Positions 1-9,387 of a stretch of 48,089 bases of DNA are shown here, one piece after another. Below the pieces are notes generated by a model that saw only the letters and a list, made by a program, of their open reading frames with translations, had not been told where the DNA came from and ran no database searches. Numbering within the stretch: the first letter of the stretch is position 1; every line of letters begins with the position of its first letter. Location: contig CABIKM010000045.1 of the NCBI GenBank assembly GCA_902196205.1, forward strand, positions 1 to 48,089, given 5' to 3'. Source of the stretch: Candidatus Methylomirabilis lanthanidiphila (lineage in GTDB: Bacteria; Methylomirabilota; Methylomirabilia; Methylomirabilales; Methylomirabilaceae). A program made the position numbers and the translations under genes.

Positions 1-345
<345 letters not shown>

Positions 346-636
346 CTAGAAAACAAGGGGACCCTCCTGATCGAGGGTTGGCTTGGCGCCCACATGCTCT
401 ACGCGATGTTTCCAGTTGGCACCGAGGAAGTAGAACCGCAAGCTATCCTTTTCTGGATTCATCTTCTCTATGAGCTTGTTCCGCAAGCCCGCCCATTGGG
501 CCGGATCCACGATGCACTCGAAGACCGAGTACTGGACCCGCTGGCCATAGTTCTGACACGTCTTTGCGATATGCCGCAGGCGCTTCCGGCCCTCCGCGTC
601 CTGCGTGTTCACGTCGTAGCTTACCAACACGAACAT
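346..636 (-). CDS. cas2: CRISPR-associated protein Cas2 (type I-C)
   Basis: This 96-residue protein forms the adaptation complex with Cas1 and helps insert new spacers next to the leader. The ferredoxin-like beta strand FVLVSYDV at the N-terminus ends in the conserved Asp8, and the length is normal for type I-C Cas2. The C-terminal HVGAKPTLDQEGPLVF is typical of the I-C branch. It is the last gene of the cas operon, 9 bp after cas1, and is followed directly by the leader and array. The ATG start is unambiguous because the protein begins at the family's first strand. Confidence 0.97.
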   Translation of the reverse strand: MFVLVSYDVNTQDAEGRKRLRHIAKTCQNYGQRVQYSVFECIVDPAQWAGLRNKLIEKMNPEKDSLRFYFLGANWKHRVEHVGAKPTLDQEGPLVF

Positions 637-645
637 TCCGTACCC

Positions 646-1680
646 TCACCGCCTGATGTAGGGCGGGTACCCGTCCAGATCCCCGCGGATATAGCGCGCG
701 AGCAACAGCGCCTGCGCGTGCCAGAGGAGGCCGATAGGCATCTTCTCCTGAAGGAACGGGTGCTCCACCTCCTCCTGCTTCCGCTTCTGATAGGCGAGGA
801 TCACCTCCTTTCTGGTGTCATCTTCCATGAGAACGGCGCCGGACTCGCAGGTTTCGAATCCCTTTGCCTTTACCTGACCCAGGTTGATGAGCGACAGGGC
901 TAACCGATCCGCCATCACGGCCCGGAACTCCTCCAGGATGTCCAGCACCAGCCCAGGTCTGCCAGGCCGATCACGGTGCAGGAAACCGACCGCGGGATCA
1001 AGCCCCACGCACTCAATCGCGGCCCGGATGTCGTGCAAAAGAAGTGTGTATAGGAATGAGAGTAGGCAGTTCGTCGGGTCGAGCGGCGGCCGACGATTGC
1101 GGCCCTTGAACCGGAACGCCTCATCGTCCGACGTGATTAGAGCGTTGAAAGCGCCGAAGTAGATAGCCCCGGCCTCGCCCTCGATGCCGCGGACTTCATC
1201 GAGTGAGAAATCCGGGCGCTCGAGTCGCCGCAGGCAGTCCGCCAGTCGCAAGGCCGCCGTACGCAATAGATCATCCCTCCCATCATCCCCGTGATCGCGG
1301 GCGGCCCGCAGCAGGACATTTCGGGAGTTGGCAAGCTTGGCGGTGAGCACGTATCGGGCCATATCCCCGCTTCGCTTCGAGTCGTCGGCCCACCGGTACT
1401 GCTCGCGGCGCAGGAGGACGTTGCCCGACACAGGACCCTGCACACGAGCCAGGAAGCGGCCGTTCTCCGCCAGAAACGATACGGCCACCCCGTGCTCCGC
1501 GCAGTGGCCCAGGAGGAACGGGCTGCACAAGACGTTTCCAAAACAGACGATCCCGCCCAGTGTGTGGATCGGGATAAGGGCTTTATTGACCCCGTCTACC
1601 CGCACCTGCACGCACTCGCCCTCTTTCGACAGGTACGTGCCCTGGGTTGTGACAAACAGCGTGTTCAGATGTTTCTTCAT
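646..1680 (-). CDS. cas1: CRISPR-associated endonuclease/integrase Cas1 (type I-C)
   Basis: Cas1 is the metal-dependent integrase of spacer acquisition. The 344-residue protein has the N-terminal beta domain and a helical catalytic domain, with likely metal ligands Glu167 (RGIEG), His235 (VGFLH) and Asp247 (LVLDI), all intact. I start it at the ATG at 1680, which gives MKKHLNTLFV, the usual I-C N-terminus, and creates a 4-bp ATGA overlap with the cas4 stop. A longer reading frame upstream runs through cas4 and is not expected to be used. The overlap implies translational coupling with cas4, its partner in PAM-directed acquisition. Confidence 0.97.
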   Translation of the reverse strand: MKKHLNTLFVTTQGTYLSKEGECVQVRVDGVNKALIPIHTLGGIVCFGNVLCSPFLLGHCAEHGVAVSFLAENGRFLARVQGPVSGNVLLRREQYRWADDSKRSGDMARYVLTAKLANSRNVLLRAARDHGDDGRDDLLRTAALRLADCLRRLERPDFSLDEVRGIEGEAGAIYFGAFNALITSDDEAFRFKGRNRRPPLDPTNCLLSFLYTLLLHDIRAAIECVGLDPAVGFLHRDRPGRPGLVLDILEEFRAVMADRLALSLINLGQVKAKGFETCESGAVLMEDDTRKEVILAYQKRKQEEVEHPFLQEKMPIGLLWHAQALLLARYIRGDLDGYPPYIRR

Positions 1681-2372
1681 GGCTCTTCCAGGACCTTCGC
1701 CAGATACCGGGCCACCCGGTTTCCACGGCCGCCGACTTTTCGCGGGAGGCAGACCTCCACGAGCGAGCAACTGTCGCACTTGGGGGCGTACTCGGGAGGC
1801 GGCGTTCGCCCCTCTGCCAGCATCCGATGCACGGCTGCGGTGACCTCCTCGGTTTCCCGACGCAACGCCTCGGAGATCGACACGACCTCGCGACGCTGCT
1901 CCTTACCATAGAAGAGTGCACCCTCCGGAACCGAGACGTTCAGCATCTCCTCCAAGCACAGCGCCTGAGCGCAGAGCTGCACGCGGTCCCAATCCTCCCG
2001 CTTCCGTCTGCCGCGCTTGTGCTCTACGGGGTAGGGCACCCAGCGGCCGTCTGCCTGACGGTGGAACTCCACCACGTCGGCCTTGCCCACCAGCCCCAGC
2101 CGCAGGCATCGGATCGGCAGGGCGAAGACCCGCTTCACGTCCCGCCGCTTCTCCGCCCCGCCCTCATCCACCCGCTCGTGGAGAATCCGGCCCTCAGCCG
2201 TCAGCCTGTTCTCCTCCCAGATCTGCTCTATGTGAATGAGCGCGCAACGTCGCGGACAAAAGGAATAATGACTCAGCGCCGAGAGAGGGACCAAGTCCGC
2301 TTCTGGGAACAGGGTTGGCGGCAGAGTTTGATCTGCCATGGGACTACGCACCCGATCGCTCTGATTGTTCAT
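1677..2372 (-). CDS. cas4: CRISPR-associated exonuclease Cas4 (type I-C)
   Basis: Cas4 is a RecB-like nuclease with an iron-sulfur cluster that trims prespacers and sets PAM choice together with Cas1. The four cluster cysteines are visible: one near the N-terminus (YSFCPRRC) and three at the C-terminus (CDSCSLVEVC). The RecB-type motifs GKADVVEF and PVEHKRGRRK provide the Asp and Glu-x-Lys active-site residues. The start at 2372 (MNNQSDRV, 231 residues) follows the cas7c stop by one base. An internal Met at 2339 (MADQTLPP) would give 220 residues and is the main alternative. The gene overlaps cas1 by 4 bp. Confidence 0.95.
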   Translation of the reverse strand: MNNQSDRVRSPMADQTLPPTLFPEADLVPLSALSHYSFCPRRCALIHIEQIWEENRLTAEGRILHERVDEGGAEKRRDVKRVFALPIRCLRLGLVGKADVVEFHRQADGRWVPYPVEHKRGRRKREDWDRVQLCAQALCLEEMLNVSVPEGALFYGKEQRREVVSISEALRRETEEVTAAVHRMLAEGRTPPPEYAPKCDSCSLVEVCLPRKVGGRGNRVARYLAKVLEEP

Positions 2373-2373
2373 A

Positions 2374-3357
2374 TCAGGCAGGCCCCGGACTCCCAAACTT
2401 GACTTCAAGCTCCACACCGGGAGGCACGTTCCGGTGGTGTACATCTACGACGTAATCGGAGAACCTACGGGGCGCGTCAATGCCATCCTTCCTTCGGACG
2501 TCAATAATACGGCCGAGATCCAAGACCGCCTGTGCAGGACAGCAGCCCAGCTTCGCTTGGCGCGCTCGCTGCTCGGAATCGCCGTCAGTACCCACGTGTT
2601 TGAACACAAAGAGTCCTCGGATACCCATCACACCCTTGCTAGCCGAACGGTCGTGGTCATACATGCCGACGAGGGCGGCCCAAAGGATGTTGAGATCGTC
2701 CTCCGAGAAACCGGTACCGTGCGGCAACTGCGCTAAGTGGGCGCTGATGAATCCCTTGGTGACGTACAGACCATAGGGAATCAGGGCCTTTCGACCCATG
2801 GTGCGGAGTTTGTCCTCCGGCTGCTCCGCCTCCCAGCGAGCGTAGTCCTCGGATGTCTTAGCTCCCTTCACGTCTTCCGCCACTGCGCCCCGCGTCACGG
2901 AAAGGTCGAGGGGTAGCACCGGATCTACCGACCGCGCGAAAGAGAGCTGCACCGGACCCCTGACCTGACCGGCATTTGCCCCGGTGCTCATCACGGCCCC
3001 GAAGGTTCGGACATCGTAGAAAGTCTTGCACATCCACTGGCGGGCCTTTTCGACCTTGCTCTTCACAGCCCCCTTGGCGGTGTCAGGAGCGCCGCCAGTC
3101 TCTTCGTGAGCTTTAAGAATGGGGCGATTAAGGTTCGTACCATGCTCCACAAAGATCGCGTTCGGAGCCTTGTTCTCAAAAGCAGCTTGCACGTAGTTCC
3201 GGATGCGCCTCTTCAACGCGACATCTGAAACGAGACCCCGCATGTCTTCGGGATCAATGCGAGGCGCGTTACCGGCGTCAGGGTCGCCGTTCGGGTTCCC
3301 GTTCTCGCAATCAAAAAGATACAGAAACTCATAGCGGTTGTAGATGGGCTCAGACAT
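2374..3357 (-). CDS. cas7: Cas7c (Csd2), Cascade backbone subunit
   Basis: Cas7 polymerises along the crRNA spacer to form the backbone of the I-C Cascade. The 327-residue protein starts [20 protein letters not shown] and shows the family pattern [14 protein letters not shown] near residues 20-34 and later [11 protein letters not shown] and [13 protein letters not shown]. The start at 3357 is chosen because it begins at the conserved N-terminal strand and overlaps the cas8c stop by 8 bp. A longer upstream reading frame lies inside cas8c and is unlikely. It is somewhat longer than the shortest I-C Cas7 proteins, with no sign of damage. Confidence 0.96.
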   Translation of the reverse strand: MSEPIYNRYEFLYLFDCENGNPNGDPDAGNAPRIDPEDMRGLVSDVALKRRIRNYVQAAFENKAPNAIFVEHGTNLNRPILKAHEETGGAPDTAKGAVKSKVEKARQWMCKTFYDVRTFGAVMSTGANAGQVRGPVQLSFARSVDPVLPLDLSVTRGAVAEDVKGAKTSEDYARWEAEQPEDKLRTMGRKALIPYGLYVTKGFISAHLAQLPHGTGFSEDDLNILWAALVGMYDHDRSASKGVMGIRGLFVFKHVGTDGDSEQRARQAKLGCCPAQAVLDLGRIIDVRRKDGIDAPRRFSDYVVDVHHRNVPPGVELEVKFGSPGPA

Positions 3358-3745
3358 TAGATTCCTCCTTTTTCTTTGCATTGTCGCCACGCTTCCCGGC
3401 ACGGCTATGAGCGAGTTGCTGATAGTAACCAAGAGCAAACAGACTTTGCCCTTCCAGGTCGAGTGTCCGCGGTAGGCGCTCACCGATATGCCCCATCACT
3501 GCCGCGATCTCGTTCTCGTACCACCAGATGAGGCCCGGTTCGAGCTTGTTCAAGTGGTTCTTGGCGTTCGCTACGAGCCTCCCAATCATGAGGGCGGGCG
3601 CCTGGCTCGTGGCCGTGTAGTACCGCTGCACCACACCGGCGCCCACATCACCCAATGCGGAGCGCTGAAGGCCAGCCAGCACTGCAAGCAGCCGGCCGCA
3701 ATGGTAGGCAGGGTTCGGATGGTCTTCGTTGAGGTACGGACTCAT
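3350..3745 (-). CDS. cas11: Cas11c small subunit made from an internal start in cas8c
   Basis: Inside cas8c and in the same frame, the ATG at 3745-3743 (residue 460 of Cas8c) is preceded by AAAGGAGGTG at 3760-3751 with a 5-nt spacer, an almost ideal Shine-Dalgarno. Translation from here gives a 131-residue, mainly helical protein beginning [12 protein letters not shown] that shares the cas8c stop. Published work on type I-C systems shows that the Cascade small subunit Cas11 is made this way from cas8c. The strength of the signal here, inside a coding region, supports this. Production of the short protein is inferred, not observed. Confidence 0.85.
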   Translation of the reverse strand: MSPYLNEDHPNPAYHCGRLLAVLAGLQRSALGDVGAGVVQRYYTATSQAPALMIGRLVANAKNHLNKLEPGLIWWYENEIAAVMGHIGERLPRTLDLEGQSLFALGYYQQLAHSRAGKRGDNAKKKEESNV

Positions 3746-5122
3746 CGGGACACCTCCTTTCGGGTTGCGAATATGAAAGGCTTTGATCAAGCCCATGCGA
3801 GCGTGATTAGGAGACTGGCCGGTAACAAAATCCAATGAGGCGCGTCGTGTGGCCTGAGCAAGTAAGGTACTCGGAATTGCGCGTCCCCTACCACCGAGCG
3901 CCGCGTGGAGGAGTGAAGGCGCGGCAGATGGCGGGACCTCGTCCAACTCGCGAGCGAGAGCACCCACGACGGCAAGGAACTTAGGTGTGAACGCCGGGCC
4001 ATGGCCTTCGCGATGGACGATTTCTAGGTCCTCAAACCATGCGGACACGTTAGTGATGAGTTCCTGGAATGGGCCCTCCATCCAACTTCTTATCATGACA
4101 CGGCCAGCGGCCCCCGAAAGCGTCACGGCCAAGTAGCGGTTGGCAGACAGCCCCGGCCGCCGTCCGGCCTCAATAGCGTTGAGCAGTTCCCGCGCGGCTT
4201 GCTGCGCTGAACGCTCTTCTTGCTCGGGTGGTTCCACGAGCCAAGACACAGGGTCATCGGTCTCCGGGACCCTTTCTTTGAACCAATGGACCAACATGGC
4301 CGAAGGCAACTTCTTCTGGTGGTCTCGGATCAACGCATTGAGGGCCTCACGGTATCCCTTTGCGGCCGCCTCCGAGATAGCGGCGTTGGCCGACTGCTTA
4401 AGGCCGTATGAGGTGAACGAGTCCTTGTCGAAGCATACCAGCGCATCGCCAGCGGCGAGCCCTCCGACGCCAGCAAGGCCGCGGATCTTCTCGTGGGTCT
4501 TAGCCGGAACAACTGACTCCCCCGTGAGAAAGCAGATCATCTGCCCTTGCGGGGAACTCTTTGTTTCGACCTTGGCCCTCTTCTGTGGTGAGTCCCCGAG
4601 TTTAACGCGGAAGCGGCGCCACCAGTCGTGCCAAGCCTCGGATTCTACTGGAAAGCCGTCCCGCACGTATATCGTAACTTTGTCAGTAGACTTTGCCTTC
4701 CGGGCATTGAGGTGGTCCCGAATGTGCGTGAGTTGCTCGGGATCTCCCAACATGCGGGCTGCCAGATCGAGTTCCGGCATGACATCCGAAGCGCTTCGGA
4801 GCATCTCAACGAAGAAGGTGTGCTTCTGTTCTGCCTTTTTGAGGGTGGCTTTGTCCGCATCATCTTTTCGATGGAGAGCCACAACCTCGGCAGTTTCCAC
4901 CAGGAAGTGGCTTCGCGGCTGGTCTCCTCCCACCAATTCAGGCTGCGTGAGGTCTGGGCACCGAGAAAAGGGGCGACCTCTCTTGCCTTCCCCAAGAGGG
5001 ATCACCTCGGTAAAGCGCCCTGAAGCATCGCAAACGATGGCCCATCTGACATCCTTTGGGCTGAATCCTGGCTCGGCGGTGATCCCGTGGCGTTGAGCGT
5101 ACTCGATCAGATGGTGGAGCAT
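3350..5122 (-). CDS. cas8c: Cas8c (Csd1), Cascade large subunit
   Basis: Cas8c recognises the PAM and opens the target DNA in the type I-C Cascade. The 590-residue protein has the Csd1 N-terminus [10 protein letters not shown] followed by an RW.I..D.. segment and GKRGRPF, then a mid-protein segment around [19 protein letters not shown] that is typical of the family. The C-terminal helical part from about residue 460 also encodes Cas11c from an internal start. It overlaps cas5c by 16 bp upstream and cas7c by 8 bp downstream, so the three backbone genes are tightly coupled. Length is normal for Csd1. Confidence 0.96.
   Translation of the reverse strand: MLHHLIEYAQRHGITAEPGFSPKDVRWAIVCDASGRFTEVIPLGEGKRGRPFSRCPDLTQPELVGGDQPRSHFLVETAEVVALHRKDDADKATLKKAEQKHTFFVEMLRSASDVMPELDLAARMLGDPEQLTHIRDHLNARKAKSTDKVTIYVRDGFPVESEAWHDWWRRFRVKLGDSPQKRAKVETKSSPQGQMICFLTGESVVPAKTHEKIRGLAGVGGLAAGDALVCFDKDSFTSYGLKQSANAAISEAAAKGYREALNALIRDHQKKLPSAMLVHWFKERVPETDDPVSWLVEPPEQEERSAQQAARELLNAIEAGRRPGLSANRYLAVTLSGAAGRVMIRSWMEGPFQELITNVSAWFEDLEIVHREGHGPAFTPKFLAVVGALARELDEVPPSAAPSLLHAALGGRGRAIPSTLLAQATRRASLDFVTGQSPNHARMGLIKAFHIRNPKGGVPMSPYLNEDHPNPAYHCGRLLAVLAGLQRSALGDVGAGVVQRYYTATSQAPALMIGRLVANAKNHLNKLEPGLIWWYENEIAAVMGHIGERLPRTLDLEGQSLFALGYYQQLAHSRAGKRGDNAKKKEESNV
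3743..3760 (-). promoter_or_regulatory. Internal ribosome binding site for Cas11c within cas8c
   Basis: On the minus strand the sequence reads AAAGGAGGTG, five bases, then ATG. It encodes Lys-Gly-Gly-Val-Pro-Met of Cas8c in frame, so one stretch serves as codons and as ribosome binding site. No other cas gene in this operon has so strong a signal. Confidence 0.85.
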
Positions 5123-5853
5123 GGCTGCACCTCCCTCGGAGGCTTTCGGACGTCGTGGTTCTCGTAATCGGGGACGTCGAGGACTCCCTTTCGGACCACG
5201 GCGCGGAAAAGGCTTATGCGAGGCAAGTCATATTTGGTTCCTGGCCTGGAGAGGTCAAATACATCGTAGATCATCCATCCAAGGTTCTGGTCCAGCGGGA
5301 ACGGAACGGCGAGGGACTCACCTGATTCGACCGGCCGAAAGTAGGCCGGAAACTCACGGCAGCCGAGGTAAGGCTGGTAGATGCACTGGCCATGGCTGGC
5401 GTGGCGAAGAAACTGGGCGTCCATTCCACGAATCTCGCCCCGATACTCGGACCAAGGCACGATGTACGCGGAGATCCGATAGCGCACCTTTTTGAGCGCC
5501 ATGGTCTGGCGCTGGGTCCGTCCCCTCTGGTCCGTTCCCAGCGAGTCTCGATCGCCGTCAGCCCAAAGGGGTTCTGGTTTTTTCTTCCCCTGCGCCCATT
5601 TGAGGATTGTGTCCGCTGGCGGCACCTTGTCCTTTACCTCGTTGCGCCGCAGAGCGATATAGTGCGGCTCGCTCAGCGTCTCGATCCGCGCCACCTGCCA
5701 GCGGAGCTTTGGCTTCCAATAGATGGCGTCGAAGACGGCCCGAGCAGCGGAGGGTGTCATGATAGGGTAGCTGTATCGCTCCACTTTCATCTCTGGCCGG
5801 GTGAAACACGCAAGGTCACCCCACACTTCCAGCGTGTGTATCTTGCTGTCCAA
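5107..5853 (-). CDS. cas5: Cas5c (Cas5d), crRNA-processing Cascade subunit
   Basis: In type I-C systems Cas5 replaces Cas6: it cuts the repeat hairpin and stays bound to the crRNA 5' handle. The 248-residue protein starts MDSKIHTLEVWGDLACFTRPEMKVE, the standard RAMP N-terminus of the family. Tyr45 in FDAIYWKPK matches by position the catalytic tyrosine described for characterised Cas5d, and a Lys-Lys pair in MALKKVRYRI is the probable partner. It overlaps cas8c by 16 bp and begins 22 bp after cas3. No cas6 is present, which agrees with this role. Confidence 0.95.
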   Translation of the reverse strand: MDSKIHTLEVWGDLACFTRPEMKVERYSYPIMTPSAARAVFDAIYWKPKLRWQVARIETLSEPHYIALRRNEVKDKVPPADTILKWAQGKKKPEPLWADGDRDSLGTDQRGRTQRQTMALKKVRYRISAYIVPWSEYRGEIRGMDAQFLRHASHGQCIYQPYLGCREFPAYFRPVESGESLAVPFPLDQNLGWMIYDVFDLSRPGTKYDLPRISLFRAVVRKGVLDVPDYENHDVRKPPREVQPCSTI

Positions 5854-5875
5854 TTCGCACCTCCTGGTTTGCAGT

Positions 5876-8167
5876 TCAGACCAGCCACACGGGTGGCGCC
5901 TTCGGGGGTGTGAGTCCCGTCAAGGGATCGTAATCTTCCCGACAAACGTACACGAACCAATCGTCAGATACGCCACCACGCCTCAGCGGCAGCGGGGCCA
6001 GGCACTGGCGGATCAAATCCTCTTGTCTTGGCCTGGGGACCGAGACCACAAGCGGCTGGGCTCGACGCATCCAGTCCGCGGAGAGGCCCTTCGTCTGTCC
6101 TTCAGCGGTGAGCGCTTCGTAGTCCTGGATTTGCTCCCTGTAGGGTACGAGGACGCTGATGGAGTCCTGTGCAATGACGTGGTATCGCCGCGCCACCTCC
6201 GGAAAGTCAAAGGCTCGGATCGCATCCTGAAGTTCCCGCCGCAGATCCTCTGGTTTGGCCAGGCTATAGAGCCTCTCATAATATCGCCGGTATAGAGCGG
6301 GGTCCCGGATGTCCATATGGGCAGTACCCAGTTCGGTCAAGAGGCTTTGAGCTACTGAAGCAGCGCGCTCATAGGATCGGTCGGGGAATACCGAATCCTC
6401 CTCCGGGAAGAAGACTACTACCTCTCCGCATGGTCTTCGCCCCTCACGGTTGCACCGCCCAGCCGCCTGCGCGATGGCCTCCAGCGGCCCGAAGGCTCGG
6501 TAAACCGCTGGGAAGTCCACGTCCACCCCTGCCTCGACACATTGCGTGGATACGAGCAGGCAGCGCTCCTCAGCCTCAAGCCGACGGCGCACTGCGGCGA
6601 GGACCGCTTGCCGGTGAGCCGGACACATAGCTGTGGAAAGATGAAATAGAGCGTCCCGCCACTCATCAAAAAGGCGGTAGGCCAGATGCGACGCGTGACG
6701 TTTCAGATTAACGATCACGAGCGCCTGGTCGCGTTTACCTAGCTCCTGGCAAAGGTTATCCCAGCTCGTAGGAACCGGCGGGTCGGGCCACCGCACCTCG
6801 ACACGACGAAGGCACCGAAACAGATTGATCTCTGGCGCAGCGATCTCACGAGGCTGCCAGCCTGGGGCAACCCATTTCCGCACCTCACGATCCAAGTGGT
6901 CGAAAGCGGGCTGAGTGGCTGTGGCGAAGACCACCGTCGTCCGGCAGCGGCTAGAAAGGTGCGAAAGGGCGGCGAGGGTCGGAATCGCCAGGGGCAGTGG
7001 CAGGGTCTGCACCTCGTCAAAAAGGATGACGCTCCCAGCCAGCCTATGCAGCTTTCGGCAAGCAGAGGGTCGATTGGAGAAAAGCGAATCTAGGAATTGG
7101 ACGCTCGTAGTGACCACGATGGGAGCGTCCCAGTTCTCGGCCAGAAGGCGTTCCCAATAGCGCTCTGCAGAGTCGTCTCCCGTTCCCGCCAGACCGCTTG
7201 CCAGACTATGGTGCTCCAGCACGAACGCCTCCGGGAAATCTTCCTGAAACGCACTGCGGTACACCGCTGCTGTTTGCTCGATGATGGTGAGGTACGGGAT
7301 CACGACTACCACTCGCCGAAGGCCGTGCCGCTTGGCGTGGGCCAAGGCAAAGGCAAGCATCGAGAGTGTCTTGCCTGAGCCGGTGGGTGCCGAGAGAGTG
7401 AAAAGTCCGGGCAGTTGGTCCGCGGCAGCAAGACAAGCCCTCCAGAGGTCCTCACGCAACTGAACGACCTGCTGCTCAGCCTTTGAGTCTCGTTGTACGC
7501 TGGCGCGGAATCGTTCCAGGGCGCGCAGAGCGTCCTTCGGATCTAGTGTCGGCCCAGCAGCACGATACCGTTTCCCCTCTTCCGTACCATTGAAGTGAGC
7601 CTCGGTGTCCAGAAAGTCCCCGTCCACGAGCGCTGAGAAAAGAAGCCGCATGTCGAGCATCCAGCCAACGTGATTGTCGCCTGGCATATTGTAAATAAAA
7701 GGCGAGGCTGGACGGGCAGGGTTGAGTTCGTCGCCCTTTAGGCGACCCAGCAGTATGTCGAGCTGCGTTTCTGAGAGCTGCAGCCCCAACGGATGGCTTT
7801 CGGCAAGTCGATCCGGGTCCATCGCCCTTAGAGCGTCCTTGCCCAGCCGCTGAAGACCGATGTGGTGTCCTTGAATCGCCAAGGCTGCGGCGACCGATCG
7901 AGAGTCTCGTAGGGCGGCCCACGCGCCGGCCGACCAGTGGTCAATGCCCTTGGCCTCGCCCCTAAGTCTCGCCTGGAAGATATCGCCGTACTTCCCCAAG
8001 TCGTGGAGCAAACCGGAGAATCGTGCTTCGTCGGCCCACGGAAGCCCCTCGGCGAACTCTGCCGCTAGGCGAGAGACTGAAGCTAAGTGCTCTCGCAGAC
8101 AGTGGCGTCTACCTGACGAATTCGCGGAATGGGCGAACCACTCGTTATTGCTTCCCATGCCTACCAT
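5876..8167 (-). CDS. cas3: Cas3 HD nuclease-helicase (type I-C)
   Basis: Cas3 is recruited to Cascade-bound targets and unwinds and degrades the DNA. The 763-residue protein has an N-terminal HD domain (His27, His55-Asp56 in LLHDLGKYGD, His77 in IDHWSAGA) and then an SF2 helicase with Walker A (APTGSGKT), a DEVQ box (LFDEVQTLP) and motif VI (QAAGRCNREG). All key residues are intact. It is the first gene of the cas operon. The ATG at 8167 (MVGMGSNNEW) and another at 8158 (MGSNNEW) are both possible; neither has a strong ribosome binding site. Confidence 0.96.
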   Translation of the reverse strand: MVGMGSNNEWFAHSANSSGRRHCLREHLASVSRLAAEFAEGLPWADEARFSGLLHDLGKYGDIFQARLRGEAKGIDHWSAGAWAALRDSRSVAAALAIQGHHIGLQRLGKDALRAMDPDRLAESHPLGLQLSETQLDILLGRLKGDELNPARPASPFIYNMPGDNHVGWMLDMRLLFSALVDGDFLDTEAHFNGTEEGKRYRAAGPTLDPKDALRALERFRASVQRDSKAEQQVVQLREDLWRACLAAADQLPGLFTLSAPTGSGKTLSMLAFALAHAKRHGLRRVVVVIPYLTIIEQTAAVYRSAFQEDFPEAFVLEHHSLASGLAGTGDDSAERYWERLLAENWDAPIVVTTSVQFLDSLFSNRPSACRKLHRLAGSVILFDEVQTLPLPLAIPTLAALSHLSSRCRTTVVFATATQPAFDHLDREVRKWVAPGWQPREIAAPEINLFRCLRRVEVRWPDPPVPTSWDNLCQELGKRDQALVIVNLKRHASHLAYRLFDEWRDALFHLSTAMCPAHRQAVLAAVRRRLEAEERCLLVSTQCVEAGVDVDFPAVYRAFGPLEAIAQAAGRCNREGRRPCGEVVVFFPEEDSVFPDRSYERAASVAQSLLTELGTAHMDIRDPALYRRYYERLYSLAKPEDLRRELQDAIRAFDFPEVARRYHVIAQDSISVLVPYREQIQDYEALTAEGQTKGLSADWMRRAQPLVVSVPRPRQEDLIRQCLAPLPLRRGGVSDDWFVYVCREDYDPLTGLTPPKAPPVWLV

Positions 8168-8253
8168 CTCTCATGTAATTTCCGGGACGTTATTGCTCGC
8201 GTTAACTTCTCGCCTCTCCTCGCCCCACTAAGGCTGCGCCAAGCCAGCCCCGA

Positions 8254-8824
8254 TCACCGCGATGATGCGCGGCGCAGCCGCCTTTTCCCATACGCCGCCG
8301 CTTCCTCGACCCGGAAGCCGATCGAGCGCCGGGCCTGCTCAGACGGCGCCATGAGCTGGCGGATGGCCTCGAACAGCGTACGAATGCCCTCATCGTGCCC
8401 AGCGATCTTGCGCTCCAGATCTCCCAGTTTCGCGGCCAATTCCTTGTGGACGGACAGCGTCTCGCGCAGCCGGACGAACGCCCGCATGATGGCGATGTTT
8501 GACCGCAATAGCGTGCTCGCTCTTGAGGATGCTTGAGAGCATCGCTACCCCCTGCTCGGTGAACGCGCTCACGCTGCGAGCGTGCTTGATAGTTGAACAT
8601 GTCACAATTTGTGATATGTCCCGGATCTCCTCGCGGGTCAGGACGACCATGAAATCCGTCGGGAACCGCGCCATATTCCGGCGCACCGCCTGATTGAGCA
8701 CACGGGTTTCCACTCCGTAGAGTGTCGCCAAGTCCCTGTCCAGCATTACTCGTTGTCCCCGGACCAGCACGATCGCCTGCGCGATGCGCTCAGCCGGGAC
8801 GCGCTTCAGTATTGATGTTCTCAA
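8254..8824 (-). pseudogene. ORF6N-domain protein gene, frameshifted
   Basis: ORF6N proteins carry a DNA-binding domain shared with phage anti-repressor-like proteins; their cellular role is not settled. The first part (to about 8500) reads PAERIAQAIVLVRGQRVML, YGVETRVLNQAV and AFTEQGVAMLSSILKSE. The second part, in another frame, reads NIAIMRAFVRLRETLSVHKE and ends RRSIGFRVEEAAAYGKRR. The two join if one base is removed in the TTT run at 8498-8500 (plus strand), so this is a full-length gene broken by a one-base insertion. A TTG at 8824 starts the frame and overlaps the preceding gene's stop. A sequencing error in the short run is possible. Confidence 0.8.
8602..8614. repeat. ORF6N internal palindrome, weakest copy
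   Basis: TCACAA-T-TTGTGA, 6-bp arms, inside the frameshifted ORF6N gene between the DNA-binding part and the AFTEQG motif. It encodes SQIV. The outer symmetry seen in the other copies has been lost. Confidence 0.7.
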
Positions 8825-9207
8825 TGGTCACCTGGCTTCCCGGAGCCCGCGCCCCCGTAGTTGGTCGCGTATCGCTCGTCGCGGACTGGCCGAACATATT
8901 TCAACGCAAGTACGTTCGCTGCCATAATGGCGCCGTGTTCGGTAAATGCATACGGTAAGTACTTAATATTGAGACCTCGTTTCAAGATCACAATTTGTGA
9001 TCTTGATCGTTGGACCGTTTCCGCCTCATCGAGGGTTAGTTGGAAGACAAAGTCCCCTGGGAACTTCTCCGGATTCCGCTTGACCGCCTGATTCAGGACG
9101 CGAGTCTGCACACCGTAGATTTCGGCAAGATCCGCCGCGAGAATCACCCGGTGACCCCGGATGGTCACGATCAGTCCCTCGATCGGAGCGACATCTTGTC
9201 CCATCAT
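8821..9207 (-). CDS. ORF6N-domain protein lacking the C-terminal coiled-coil module
   Basis: This 128-residue protein starts MMGQDVAPIEGLIVTIRGHR and shows the ORF6N pattern DLAEIYGVQTRVLNQAVKRN, then SQIVILKRG and LPYAFTEHGAIMAANVL. The intact copies then continue into VVRAFVRLRE and a coiled coil; this one instead ends after an unrelated tail of about 30 residues. It overlaps the upstream fragment's stop by 4 bp (ATGA at 9207-9204) and the next ORF6N gene's TTG start by 3 bp, so three ORF6N genes form one chain. It may be a working short form or a decayed copy. Confidence 0.65.
   Translation of the reverse strand: MMGQDVAPIEGLIVTIRGHRVILAADLAEIYGVQTRVLNQAVKRNPEKFPGDFVFQLTLDEAETVQRSRSQIVILKRGLNIKYLPYAFTEHGAIMAANVLALKYVRPVRDERYATNYGGAGSGKPGDH
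8982..9006. repeat. ORF6N internal palindrome, 12-bp arms
   Basis: A perfect inverted repeat with left arm TCAAGATCACAA, centre T and a matching right arm. It lies inside an ORF6N gene and is read as SRSQIVIL. Confidence 0.9.
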
Positions 9208-9320
9208 GTCACCTCCCTTTTGGCGGCGCATGGCGTATTCAGCGTGCTCGCCAGCATGATGGGTCCGTGTTCTGTAAAGGCATAGGGAAGGAACCGCGGA
9301 TTCCGGTGCTTCTCGGAACC

Positions 9321-9337
9321 GGTCACACACTGTGACC
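9321..9337. repeat. ORF6N internal palindrome variant, 7-bp arms
   Basis: GGTCACA-CAC-TGTGACC. It is related to the GATCACAA family but has a G/C outer pair. It is read as RSQCVT in the chimeric fragment. Confidence 0.7.
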
Positions 9338-9370
9338 TCCATTCAGCACACTCCTCCAGCCTCGCTTCAT

Positions 9371-9387
9371 GATCACAATTTGTGATC
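9371..9387. repeat. ORF6N internal palindrome, 8-bp arms
   Basis: GATCACAA-T-TTGTGATC, perfect over 17 bp. It is read in a different frame from most other copies (ITNCDH). Confidence 0.85.

Noticed and set aside
8982-9006. Palindrome as a CRP/FNR binding site
   Set aside because: The CRP form is TGTGA-N6-TCACA. Here the half-sites are in the reverse order with a 3-bp centre, and they lie inside coding sequence.
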